A stretch of DNA of 45,884 bases. Source: an uncultured Microcaldota archaeon. Its GTDB lineage: Archaea > Micrarchaeota > Micrarchaeia > Anstonellales > Bilamarchaeaceae. The stretch is from the NCBI GenBank assembly GCA_903828955.1, contig CAIKOA010000005.1, forward strand, positions 1-45,884, read 5' to 3'. The stretch's first letter is position 1. Every line of letters begins with the position of its first letter. Of the stretch, positions 7,862 through 14,920 are shown piece after piece. A program made the position numbers and the translations under genes. Below the pieces are notes generated by a model. It did no database searches, was not told the DNA's origin, and saw only the letters and a program-made list of their open reading frames with translations.

Positions 7862-7933
7862 GGGCTTGTAGCTCAGCAGTAGAGCGCCCGCCTTGCACGC
7901 GGGAGGCCAGGGGTGCGAATCCCCTCAAGTCCA
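7862..7933 (+). tRNA. tRNA-Ala(UGC)
   Basis: A 72-nt cloverleaf. The acceptor stem GGGCTTG/CAAGTCC contains the G3-U70 wobble that is the alanine identity element. The D-arm has GCTC/GAGC, the anticodon stem CCCGC/GCGGG encloses the loop CTTGCAC with anticodon TGC, and the T-arm is GGGGT GCGAATC CCCT-like with the usual GTTCRA variant. The discriminator is A at 7933 and CCA is not encoded. No intron. Confidence 0.95.
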
Positions 7934-7941
7934 TCACCACC

Positions 7942-7965
7942 CCTTTCTTTTTGAAAAAAGAAAGG
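7942..7965 (+). repeat. Perfect hairpin directly 3' of tRNA-Ala
   Basis: An 11-bp perfect stem (7942-7952 with 7955-7965) begins 9 nt after the tRNA 3' end. The arm CCTTTCTTTTT is almost the same as the arm of a palindrome just after tRNA-Lys (17216-17243). The flanks can add CCACC/GGTGG pairs. A role in 3' processing or termination is inference. Confidence 0.6.
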
Positions 7966-8028
7966 TCTGGTGGGACGCTAAAGAAAAACAGAATCCAGAT
8001 ATCATTCTTCGGGGAAAATTAGGTTATG

Positions 8029-8037
8029 TTTATAAAA
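8029..8037 (+). promoter_or_regulatory. TATA box of initiator tRNA-Met
   Basis: TTTATAAAA sits about 43 bp before the mature tRNA 5' end, predicting a start near 8056-8060 and a 5' leader of around 15-20 nt. Confidence 0.5.
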
Positions 8038-8075
8038 CCGTCCGCAATAAACTAAACAATATCTCATCCTTATAC

Positions 8076-8150
8076 AGCGGGATAGGGGAGTTTGGAGTTC
8101 CCGCCGGGCTCATAACCCGGAGGTCGGTGGTTCAAATCCACCTCCCGCTA
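8076..8150 (+). tRNA. Initiator tRNA-Met(CAU)
   Basis: A 75-nt cloverleaf with acceptor AGCGGGA/TCCCGCT, anticodon stem CCGGG/CCCGG with loop CTCATAA (anticodon CAT), T-arm GGTGG TTCAAAT CCACC and discriminator A. The three G-C pairs at the bottom of the anticodon stem and the A1-U72 end pair are typical of archaeal initiator tRNA. CCA is not encoded and there is no intron. A loose A/T hairpin (TTATTT/AAATAA) lies just downstream. Confidence 0.95.
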
Positions 8151-8190
8151 ATTTGTTTTCGCTTATTTTGAGAAATAAAGAAAAAATAAC

Positions 8191-8598
8191 TCAGAATGTA
8201 AAATCATCAGAGCTGTCCTCTATCTGCGGTGTTTTCGGAGCCTGGGCGCCCGAACTGCAGTTTATCAGCGTGTGCACATCGTACCTTCCTTTCTGGTCCC
8301 CGTTCTGGTCATATGGATACACTGTTACAAGGCAGCGGTAGAGCCCCGGCATCGTGCGGTTGTTCGCATAAACCTTTATCGCCTTGGAAAGGATGTCCCT
8401 TCCGTAGCAGATTCCCAGCCTGAACCTTCCTGAGGGAATGTGGCCTATCTCTTTAAGGGAAAGATGGCCTTCGAGGCGAATCTCCGCCTCAAGCCACAGC
8501 GGGTCTTCCCCGCTGGATTCAGCATGCACAATGAGGTTGACGTGATTGTCTTTCCGGTCCGTAAGTTTTTCAGGATTAGTTGAGAGCGAGATTTTCAT
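8191..8598 (-). CDS. Small beta-sandwich-like protein, unknown
   Basis: A 135-aa protein without signal peptide or membrane helix. Alternating hydrophobic strands (VNLIVHAES, WLEAEIRLEG, RFRLGICYG, AIKVYANN, YRCLVTVYPYD, YDVHTLINC) suggest a single immunoglobulin-like domain of about 110 residues, followed by an acidic, disordered tail (EDSSDDFTF). Its plan resembles the protein at 14483-14920: a short N-terminal strand, a mid-domain turn of the type IGHIPSG/LGELAPG, and a strand ending in TVYPYD/TAYAHY. They may be distant paralogues. ATG 8598 is chosen over TTG 8610. It is divergent from the wHTH gene across 44 bp. Function is unknown. Confidence 0.6.
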   Translation of the reverse strand: MKISLSTNPEKLTDRKDNHVNLIVHAESSGEDPLWLEAEIRLEGHLSLKEIGHIPSGRFRLGICYGRDILSKAIKVYANNRTMPGLYRCLVTVYPYDQNGDQKGRYDVHTLINCSSGAQAPKTPQIEDSSDDFTF

Positions 8599-8642
8599 GG
8601 GCCCACCCAAATGAATATTGTGGAGAAGGGATTTAATAATTA

Positions 8643-9101
8643 ATGATTGATATGTTGGCGATGATTCCGGAGGCAGAGCACATCAAAAAAGAAATGATAC
8701 TCCGCAACATGGCGCTTCCAGACGAAGTCAGGCTCACGAGAAAATCCCTTGTGCGCTGGATTGCGCTATCCTTGGGCTTGATTTCCCCAAATGAGACAAG
8801 GACGATTGTAATCGATGTATTGGATGTGCTCCTCGATGAGTTCTCGCGCGGGAAAAAACCCACTACAAAAGAAATCCATGAAGCAGTCCAGAAGAAAAGG
8901 AAGGACGGGGTCTGTGAGAAAACAATCTACTACCATCTGCAGAGGCTTGCCGCAATGGGGCTATTGCAACGCGAAAAAGGACAGTACTTCATTTCAAAGG
9001 ACAAGGAAAAGCTGAAGGATTCCATACGAAAGATTTATACGCGCGAATTCGACGAGGCTTTTGAGAAAATAGGGAAGGCGCTGGACACCATTGAGAAATA
9101 A
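8643..9101 (+). CDS. Winged-helix DNA-binding protein
   Basis: A 152-aa putative transcription regulator. The N-terminal half is helical (AEHIKKEMILRNMALP; LVRWIALSLGLISPNETR), and residues about 60-118 fit a winged helix: VLDVLLDEFSRGKKPTTKEIHEAV, recognition helix EKTIYYHLQRLAAMGLLQRE and wing KGQYFISKD. The C-terminus is an amphipathic helix that may mediate dimerisation. The similarity is to archaeal ArsR/PadR-like folds in general, not to a named regulator. Starts at Met1, Met4 and Met7 are all possible. It is divergent from the small beta protein with a shared A/T-rich promoter (TTTAATAATTAATG) in the 44-bp gap, so regulation of that neighbour or of itself is plausible. Confidence 0.75.
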   Translation: MIDMLAMIPEAEHIKKEMILRNMALPDEVRLTRKSLVRWIALSLGLISPNETRTIVIDVLDVLLDEFSRGKKPTTKEIHEAVQKKRKDGVCEKTIYYHLQRLAAMGLLQREKGQYFISKDKEKLKDSIRKIYTREFDEAFEKIGKALDTIEK

Positions 9102-9134
9102 AGGTAAAAAGGAAATTAAGAAAAAAAGAAAAAT

Positions 9135-9596
9135 CTATTTTCTTGAGATGAACAATGCGCCAGCGAGCACCGCCAGGAGCGCGAATGAAGGGAGGCACTG
9201 GGACCGCTGGGGGGTGTCGCCGCATTCTATTGCTGCCTGCGCAACGCAGGTGTCAGCGTTGGCATAGCATACTTGTAGCGGGCCTCTACTGCAGTCCTCC
9301 TTGTCATTCCCGGTTGAATATTGCGAAGTGCAGGAGCGAAGCTCCGATGCACAAACATCGATCTTAGGGCACTGGCCTAAGGCATATTTCCCTGCCGTTA
9401 TCGGGTAAGTGGTTGAAACGCAGGCCGTTCCGCTTGCCTGGTAGCCTGATGAGCACGACTGGTCGATCTTCCCGTTCGCGTCAAATGAGCATGAATAGCA
9501 TGCATCCTGGTATGCCTTCAATGCGCACCCCGCGAAGGAAACCCCCGCAAAGAGGAGCACAACAAACAATCCAAACATGATTCTGCTGAAGTTCAT
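9135..9596 (-). CDS. Cys-rich exported protein with C-terminal anchor
   Basis: A 153-aa protein with an N-terminal signal peptide (MNFSRIMFGLFVVLLFAGVSFAGC) and a C-terminal hydrophobic helix with a basic end (LPSFALLAVLAGALFISRK). The mature part holds 13 Cys, in patterns such as CYSCSF, ACVS, ECGD and SQCLPSF, suggesting several disulfides in a secreted or surface domain. The tail layout (short motif, helix, basic cap) recalls proteins processed by archaeosortase-like enzymes, but no such enzyme is in the window. A lipoprotein reading (FAGC) is the alternative. ATG 9596 is used because the upstream extension lacks a signal-like sequence. It is divergent from the HMG-CoA reductase gene. Confidence 0.7.
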   Translation of the reverse strand: MNFSRIMFGLFVVLLFAGVSFAGCALKAYQDACYSCSFDANGKIDQSCSSGYQASGTACVSTTYPITAGKYALGQCPKIDVCASELRSCTSQYSTGNDKEDCSRGPLQVCYANADTCVAQAAIECGDTPQRSQCLPSFALLAVLAGALFISRK

Positions 9597-9648
9597 GCCC
9601 GTATTTCCTATGCAAGCATAATAAAGGTTTTCGGGCATAAATGTGGGC

Positions 9649-10896
9649 ATGGAAAAATTCTCCGGCTTCTACAAGCTATCGATAGAAGAGAGAATGAAAC
9701 TGCTCAAAAGCGAGTGCGGAGTTACTGACGAGGAGGCGAAAACCCTCCTGGATTCCGGGGCGCTAACGCTTGAAACCGCAAACCGGATGGTCGAGAATGT
9801 GGTGGGCGCCACGCACATTCCCTTGGGGATTGTTCCGGGCTTCCTGGTAAATGGAAGGGAATACGTTGTGCCGATGGCGATTGAAGAGCCTTCTGTGATT
9901 GCGGCTGCATCAAAAGGCGCAAAGCTCGCGCGCGAATCCGGAGGCTTTTCCGCAGAAGCGGATGAGCCGGTGATGCTTGGGCAGGTGCAGATTGTAGGGG
10001 TTGGGAAGGACGCGCTCAAGAAATTCGAAGAGAACAGGGATGAGATTTACTCCGGCGCAAAGGAGCTCTGCTCCCAGATGGAAAAATACGGGGGAGGGTT
10101 GCGCGGAATGGGCGCACGCATCATTGAAAGTTCGCGCGGAAGCATGCTGATTGCGGAATTCGCGGTGGATGTGCGCGATGCGATGGGCGCAAATACCGTG
10201 AATACGATGCTTGAAGGGGTTGCGCCACTTATTGTTAGTAAATGCGGGGGGAAGGCCCGCCTGCGCATACTTACAAACCTAGCTCTTCTCCGCAAGGCGC
10301 GCGCAAGATGCACCTGGAAAAAAGGGATCTTGAGCGAAGAGGAAATCGAAGGGGTTCTCGATGCATACGAACTTGCCGCAAACGACATTTACAGGTGCTC
10401 AACCCACAATAAGGGCTCAATGAACGGAATTGACGCGGTCGCGGTCGCAACCGGAAACGACTGGAGGGCGGTTGAAGCGGGCGCTCACGCATTTGCCGCA
10501 ATGGGAGGGTATAAGCCGCTCACGCGCTTCTATAAGGATGCAAAAGGGAACCTGGTTGGTGAAATCGAGCTTCCCCTTGCAGTTGGAACCATTGGAGGCT
10601 CGATAAAAACAAACCCGGTTGCGCCAATTGCCCTCAAAATCCTCGGAGTTAAGGATGCCCGCGAACTCTCGATGGTTATGGCGGCAGTCGGGCTTGCGCA
10701 GAATTTTGCAGCCCTTCGCGCGCTTTCCACTGAAGGGATCCAGGCAGGGCACATGAAACTGCACGGCGCAAACATCGCGATAATTGCAGGCGCAACCCCT
10801 GATGAGGTAGAGGAAGTTGCAGCGCGCCTTGCAAAAGATAAGGAGTACTCAGTTGAAAACGCAAAGAAAATACTGAAGGAACTGCGGGGTGAATGA
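9649..10896 (+). CDS. mvaA: Class II HMG-CoA reductase
   Basis: A 415-aa hydroxymethylglutaryl-CoA reductase, which in archaea makes mevalonate for isoprenoid lipids. Class II features dominate: MVENVVGATHIPLGIVPGF with the catalytic Glu49, YVVPMAIEEPSVIAAAS, DVRDAMGANTVNTMLEGVAP, the catalytic Lys in HNKGSMNGIDAVAVA, the catalytic Asp in ATGNDWRA, and the His in IQAGHMKLHG. Most archaea use class I; class II occurs in bacteria and some archaea, so gene transfer at some depth is likely. A TATA-like element (CATAATAAAGG) about 27 bp before ATG 9649 supports a leaderless start over GTG 9643. The next gene starts on the base after the stop codon, indicating one transcript. Confidence 0.93.
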   Translation: MEKFSGFYKLSIEERMKLLKSECGVTDEEAKTLLDSGALTLETANRMVENVVGATHIPLGIVPGFLVNGREYVVPMAIEEPSVIAAASKGAKLARESGGFSAEADEPVMLGQVQIVGVGKDALKKFEENRDEIYSGAKELCSQMEKYGGGLRGMGARIIESSRGSMLIAEFAVDVRDAMGANTVNTMLEGVAPLIVSKCGGKARLRILTNLALLRKARARCTWKKGILSEEEIEGVLDAYELAANDIYRCSTHNKGSMNGIDAVAVATGNDWRAVEAGAHAFAAMGGYKPLTRFYKDAKGNLVGEIELPLAVGTIGGSIKTNPVAPIALKILGVKDARELSMVMAAVGLAQNFAALRALSTEGIQAGHMKLHGANIAIIAGATPDEVEEVAARLAKDKEYSVENAKKILKELRGE

Positions 10897-11895
10897 TTGG
10901 CAATTGCTCTTTTTAATTTGGGAAATTATTCCTATTTGCTGATATTCGTTGCCTCATTCATAATTTCTAACTTATCAATAAAACTCCTTGCCCCCAAATT
11001 GAAAGCCGCTGGAATGGTCGGGAAGGATGTGAACAAGGGGGGAAAGCCCGAAGTCGCGGAGATGGGCGGCCTTGCAATCGTAATCGGCTTTTCCGCAGGA
11101 ATACTCCTTGCAATTGCATTGAATACGTTCAACGGTATGGAATTCAATATCCTCTACATCCTCGCAGGCCTCGTAACGATCCACGCGCTCGCATTTATCG
11201 GAATACTCGATGATTTGCTCAGCATCCCGCAATGGGCGAAGGCGCTCATGCCGCTTCTTGCGGCAGTCCCGCTGATTGCAGTAACCGCTGCAGGAAGCAC
11301 CTCGATGGCAGTTCCCTTTATAGGGACGGTTGATTTTGGGGTATTCTACATACTTGTGCTAATCCCGATTGGGGTTGCGGTCGCATCCAACCTCACCAAT
11401 ATGCTGGCAGGCTTCAACGGAATGGAGGCGGGGATGGGCGCGGTGATTTTCTTCTTCATGATTCTGCTTGCGTGGAGCCAGGGAAATACCGAAATGCTTG
11501 TGTTCTGCCTGCCCATGCTGGGTGCATTGCTCGGATTCCTGCCCATGAACTGGTATCCTGCAAAGGTATTCCCGGGGGATGTGGGAACCCTCATGATTGG
11601 GGCAGCGTTAGCTACCGGGGTGATTATTGGAAATATGGAGAGCGCAGGGGCGCTCATGCTCATCCTCTTCGTGCTGGACTTTTTCATAAAACTTGCAAAT
11701 AAATTCCCGAGCAGCAAATGGTGGGGGGAACCAAGGGGCGGGAAGCTCTACCCGGTTGAAGGAAAAGCAAGGGGCCTCTGCCAGCTCATTATGAAGAAGG
11801 CAAATGGAATAAGCGAAAAGAACCTCGTTATGCTGATGATTTTTGCGCAGGCAATGGTCGGGCTTATCGTATTGATCCTATTCGTCAAGCCGTAG
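10897..11895 (+). CDS. GPT/MraY-type polyprenyl-phosphate sugar-1-phosphate transferase
   Basis: A 332-aa polytopic enzyme of the GPT family (DPAGT1/AglH/MraY), which moves a sugar-1-phosphate from a UDP-sugar to dolichyl phosphate at the start of lipid-linked glycan synthesis. Seen: about ten hydrophobic segments; the Asp pair in FIGILDDLLSIPQWAK; the Asn/Gly motif ASNLTNMLAGFNGMEAGMG; and FPGDVGTLMIGA, equivalent to the conserved GD-GS motif. It starts with TTG directly abutting the stop of HMG-CoA reductase; no better in-frame start is visible. AglB at 35.9 kb would use the product of such a pathway. The 3' end overlaps the convergent nucleotidyltransferase gene by 18 bp. The exact sugar is unknown. 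Confidence 0.88.
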   Translation: MAIALFNLGNYSYLLIFVASFIISNLSIKLLAPKLKAAGMVGKDVNKGGKPEVAEMGGLAIVIGFSAGILLAIALNTFNGMEFNILYILAGLVTIHALAFIGILDDLLSIPQWAKALMPLLAAVPLIAVTAAGSTSMAVPFIGTVDFGVFYILVLIPIGVAVASNLTNMLAGFNGMEAGMGAVIFFFMILLAWSQGNTEMLVFCLPMLGALLGFLPMNWYPAKVFPGDVGTLMIGAALATGVIIGNMESAGALMLILFVLDFFIKLANKFPSSKWWGEPRGGKLYPVEGKARGLCQLIMKKANGISEKNLVMLMIFAQAMVGLIVLILFVKP

Positions 11896-12615
11896 ATCTG
11901 CGATGCCTTTTGAAACCCCCACTTTTGGAAAAAGGCTGCGAACCCTCTCGTAATCTGAAACTCTTCCTATATCGAGCCAGTATTCCTTTTCCATTTCATA
12001 GGTTTGGAGCTTTTTGCCGGATTCCAGAATCCTAGGGAAAACGTCCTTCGCAAAATCCTCTTTCGGCTTTATGTATTCGAGAGCTTCAGGCTCGAGAATG
12101 TAAATTCCCGTATTTATGAGATTCTCAAGGATTGGTTTTTCCTTGAAGCCGGAGATCTGGCCTTTGGCGGAAACCTCGATTACTCCGTATTCAATCGGAG
12201 TTTGGATTGTTTTTGCCGCAATTGTCGCGACCGCTCCGCTCTTTTTGTGCACTTCTGCCATCCTCTTGAAGTCGATATTCGTTATCTGGTCGCCCATGAG
12301 AACCAGGAAGGTCCCCTTGAGCTTGCTTTTGTGCGGGTAGATTGCGCCTGCGGTGCTGAGCGCCTCATCTTCTAGAAAATAATCGATTTTAACGCCGAAT
12401 TTCTTCCCGTCCCCGAAATAGTTCATGATTTTTTCGCGCAGATAGCCCACTGAGAGCACTATATCCGTAATTCCGCTGCTCTTCAGGTGCTCAATTATGT
12501 ATTCAAGAAGAGGCCTTCCGCCAACCGGGAGCATGGTTTTTGGGAGAGTGTAGGTATACGGGCGAAGCCTTGTCCCTTCCCCTCCGCACAATATTATTGC
12601 TTTCAATTTTTTCAC
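11878..12615 (-). CDS. Sugar-1-phosphate nucleotidyltransferase
   Basis: A 245-aa nucleotidyltransferase of the RmlA/GlmU/mannose-1-phosphate guanylyltransferase type, making an NDP-sugar from a sugar-1-phosphate. Seen: the pyrophosphorylase signature ILCGGEGTRLRPYTYTLPKTMLPVGGRPLLEYI (residues 8-40), VLMGDQITNIDF (metal-binding Asp), GVIEV, FKEKP, NTGIYILEPEAL, and YWLDIGRVSDYERV at the C-terminus. It is the short form without a left-handed beta-helix acyltransferase domain. GTG is the start, overlapping the stop of the DUF92 gene in a GTGA arrangement, so the two are translationally coupled. Substrate specificity cannot be read from sequence. Confidence 0.9.
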   Translation of the reverse strand: MKKLKAIILCGGEGTRLRPYTYTLPKTMLPVGGRPLLEYIIEHLKSSGITDIVLSVGYLREKIMNYFGDGKKFGVKIDYFLEDEALSTAGAIYPHKSKLKGTFLVLMGDQITNIDFKRMAEVHKKSGAVATIAAKTIQTPIEYGVIEVSAKGQISGFKEKPILENLINTGIYILEPEALEYIKPKEDFAKDVFPRILESGKKLQTYEMEKEYWLDIGRVSDYERVRSLFPKVGVSKGIADLRLDE

Positions 12616-13232
12616 CTTATCAGGAAACCGAGCACCGCCCCAGTAACGGAGCAGAGCAGGTTCGTTGTTCCTTTAGTTCCGAAACCTTTTTCTTCAAGCA
12701 CCCCAAAGAGGGTGTCTGCAAAAGAGCCTGCAAACCCTGCAAATGCTATCATTAAGGCTACCGTTGGGGTTATCCCAAAGAGGAAAATGGAGATTACCCC
12801 GATTCCTGCAGCGCCTACAAGCGACATTATCGTGCCCGTTGGGCTAACTGCCCCGCTTGTTCCTGGCTTTACCTTCTTGAATCCATCCAGGGAGATTGGG
12901 TCCCCTCCCAGAACCCCGAGTTCGGATGCAAATTTATCCGCCGTGACTGCCGCAACCGAGCAAATGTAAGGGAGCGGACCAAAACCGAGGAAAAAACCGA
13001 CAACCGAAACAATTGTTGGCACAAGCCCATTGGAAAGGACGTTCTCCCAGCTCCGGTCATGTTCGTAGATGCCCATTTCCTTCTTTTCGTAATAGCCGAA
13101 GCGGGTTGCAAGGAGTGCAAATATCAAGAATGCAAAAATCAAGGCTAGGAACTGGAGCCCCCCTGTTGCAAATATTATTAGCGCAAGCAGGAAAGTAAGC
13201 AAAAGACCGGGCTTATCCAGCATCGCAACCAT
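12612..13232 (-). CDS. DUF92/TMEM19 family membrane protein
   Basis: A 206-aa membrane protein with five to six hydrophobic segments. Family hallmarks: LSNGLVPTIVSVVG, VTADKFASELGVLGGDP, and VKPGTSGAVSPTGTIMSLVGA, matching DUF92, which includes plant VTE6 (phytyl-phosphate kinase). A role in phosphorylating a prenyl phosphate is therefore plausible but unproved in archaea. ATG 13232 (MVAMLDKPG) lies 4 bp after the rtcA stop and is preferred over the upstream start that would overlap rtcA. It is in an apparent operon rtcA, this gene, then the nucleotidyltransferase. Confidence 0.85.
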   Translation of the reverse strand: MVAMLDKPGLLLTFLLALIIFATGGLQFLALIFAFLIFALLATRFGYYEKKEMGIYEHDRSWENVLSNGLVPTIVSVVGFFLGFGPLPYICSVAAVTADKFASELGVLGGDPISLDGFKKVKPGTSGAVSPTGTIMSLVGAAGIGVISIFLFGITPTVALMIAFAGFAGSFADTLFGVLEEKGFGTKGTTNLLCSVTGAVLGFLIR

Positions 13233-13236
13233 TTTT

Positions 13237-14205
13237 TCACTCGACCCATACTTCGTTCCCTTCTGTGAAAAACTTTTTCCCAAGGAACTTTTCTATGACG
13301 TAAATGCTCGTTTCTGTATGCTTTGAGAGGAGAGAGGTTTTAAACCTTGTTTTGCCCGCGAGTGCTGCGTATAGGAGCAGTTGGTCTGCAAGGTGACGGT
13401 CAACTTCCGCATCCCCTTCCCCTTCAAGATCCTCAATTGCAATCTGGGAGACCTCCTCCGAGCGCAAACCCTTCTCCCCAAGAACCGCACTTCCGCAGAA
13501 TCCTTTCCAGAGCAGGACCGCATTTCCCGGGTCGGTTGCCTCGTATTCCCTCATATATACTTCATTGATATCATTAGTGAGCAGTATTTTCTTTTCCCTT
13601 ACCGGGACCTTCAATGGAAGATTGGAGTAGATAAGCACTGCGCGCATGATTGATTCCCTTGGCCAGTAAGTTACCGGCTTAGGGGTTCCGGGATTCACTT
13701 CCAGGGTTATTTCTCCGCCCCCTCTTGGGAAAAAGCCCGCCCTTTCAATTGTGCACTTTGCCTCTAAGCCGAAAAGCGAGAGCGCGGGAAGGAAAACCTT
13801 CTCGAAATATTCATAAGTTGGCGCTTTGGGCACATGGGTGCCCCCTCTTATCTTGATTGTGCTCTTTTTGGAAGCGGCAAATAGGAGAGGAAGGATTGTC
13901 TGCGCAAGAAGTATTGTTGAACCTGCGGTTCCTATATCAAACTCATATTTCCCCCCGTAAATCTGCGCAGGGGAATACTTGAGCTCATCGCTGCCCTCTT
14001 CCGCGCCTTCCAGCGTTCCCCTTGCAATTGAGCGGACCGCCCTTGCGCAGGCAACGTGCTGGGGCTTGAGGCCAGGAGGGTCCCTGCCCGCCCTTATATT
14101 ATATATGCTAAGAGGCTTCCCGGTAAGCGCAGAAAGGGATAGGGAGGTGCGGACAATCTGCCCGCCGCCTTCGCCCAAAGAACCGTCGATTTCAATTGAA
14201 TCCAT
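13237..14205 (-). CDS. rtcA: RNA 3'-terminal phosphate cyclase
   Basis: A 322-aa RtcA, which converts an RNA 3'-phosphate into a 2',3'-cyclic phosphate through enzyme- and RNA-adenylate intermediates. Motifs: IDGSLGEGGGQIVRTSLSLSALTG at the N-terminus, RAGRDPPGLKPQH, the phosphate-binding DIGTAGSTILLAQTILP, RGGTHVPKAPTYEYFE, AGFFPRGGGEI, and the catalytic His271 in DRHLADQLLLYAAL. Length is slightly below the usual 340. A TATA box on this strand (TTCTTTATACC, 14228-14236) lies about 25 bp before ATG 14205, suggesting a leaderless transcript that continues into the DUF92 and nucleotidyltransferase genes. No RtcB was seen in the window. Confidence 0.95.
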   Translation of the reverse strand: MDSIEIDGSLGEGGGQIVRTSLSLSALTGKPLSIYNIRAGRDPPGLKPQHVACARAVRSIARGTLEGAEEGSDELKYSPAQIYGGKYEFDIGTAGSTILLAQTILPLLFAASKKSTIKIRGGTHVPKAPTYEYFEKVFLPALSLFGLEAKCTIERAGFFPRGGGEITLEVNPGTPKPVTYWPRESIMRAVLIYSNLPLKVPVREKKILLTNDINEVYMREYEATDPGNAVLLWKGFCGSAVLGEKGLRSEEVSQIAIEDLEGEGDAEVDRHLADQLLLYAALAGKTRFKTSLLSKHTETSIYVIEKFLGKKFFTEGNEVWVE

Positions 14206-14482
14206 GAGATATACCCGAGGTTAAGCGGTATAAAGAATTAGGCCAGCGCACGCATGCGCTGGCTGGCAAGGCGACCAATTTCCTCCCCAAAATACGCAAG
14301 GGAGTATTACATGGCGGGTCTATTTAAAGGTTTCTCCCTTAGACCGGTTTTGTGGAAGAGCGTGTTTTTTACCTCCATTTTCCCCCATAACCCTTACTTA
14401 ACCACTGCCTTCATAAAGATTGGCAAATTCTCCGACTGCAACCGTTTTAAACTTAATCATATACTCTTATTCCAGTGATTCT
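14206..14482. other. Noncoding interval with hairpin and possible pseudoknot
   Basis: This 277-bp gap holds the rtcA promoter on the minus strand and the promoter of the next plus-strand gene (GTTTTAAACTTA, 14443-14454). Between them lie a 9-bp perfect stem with a 4-nt loop (14242-14250/14255-14263) and two interleaved inverted repeats: AAGGGAG 14298-14304 with CTCCCTT 14334-14340, and GGTCTA 14317-14322 with TAGACC 14340-14345. These share one base and could form an H-type pseudoknot. TTTAAA at 14323-14328 is a TATA candidate on either strand, and a T6 run follows at 14365-14370. A small RNA gene is possible; the short plus-strand frame here (14254-14478) does not look like a protein. Confidence 0.35.
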
Positions 14483-14920
14483 ATGGGATTATTTGACTGG
14501 CTAGGTGGAAAAGGGGGGGAGCCTTCAAGCGAAATGCCCGCATCAAGCGGAAGCGGCACGCCTTTTAAGATAGCAACTAAGTTTACTCCAATGCGGCTGC
14601 AGGCCAGCAAGGAGTCGAAATTAACGATGAACGTCGTAGTCCAGAACCTCTCTGGAATGAAGCAGCTCGTTTCCGTTGATTTTGACATTGCTGCGGGGAA
14701 CAAGGTGGGTTTTGACGTTACCTGCGCAAAGAGGCACCTTGAGAACAGGCTCGGGGAGCTTGCGCCCGGGGCAACAAAGGAGATCAACACCACTATCTAT
14801 GGGAGTTCCATGTCCCGCGCAGGTGAAGTCGGGATGAAAGTAACAGCTTATGCGCACTACCAAGACTACAATAAAGTCCAGGGGAAGGCTGCAAAGGCAT
14901 TGACCCTCAGACTAGTGTGA
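14483..14920 (+). CDS. Small Ig-like domain protein, unknown
   Basis: A 145-aa protein. It starts MGLFDWLGG, continues with a Gly/Ser/Pro-rich linker (about 10-30), then about 110 residues of alternating hydrophobic strands (LTMNVVVQNLSG, VSVDFDIAAGNKVGFDV, TKEINTTIYG, VGMKVTAYAHY, TLRLV), typical of a CARDB-like immunoglobulin fold. There is no signal peptide, so it is probably cytosolic. A TATA box (TTTTAAACTT) about 33 bp upstream supports ATG 14483 rather than an upstream in-frame ATG. Its layout is similar to that of the protein at 8191-8598. The last 14 bp overlap the convergent MBL gene. Confidence 0.65.
   Translation: MGLFDWLGGKGGEPSSEMPASSGSGTPFKIATKFTPMRLQASKESKLTMNVVVQNLSGMKQLVSVDFDIAAGNKVGFDVTCAKRHLENRLGELAPGATKEINTTIYGSSMSRAGEVGMKVTAYAHYQDYNKVQGKAAKALTLRLV

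Noticed and set aside
14254-14478. Plus-strand 74-codon frame between rtcA and the Ig-like gene
   Set aside because: It starts inside a hairpin, has no promoter in the right place and no protein-like pattern; the interval looks regulatory or RNA-coding.
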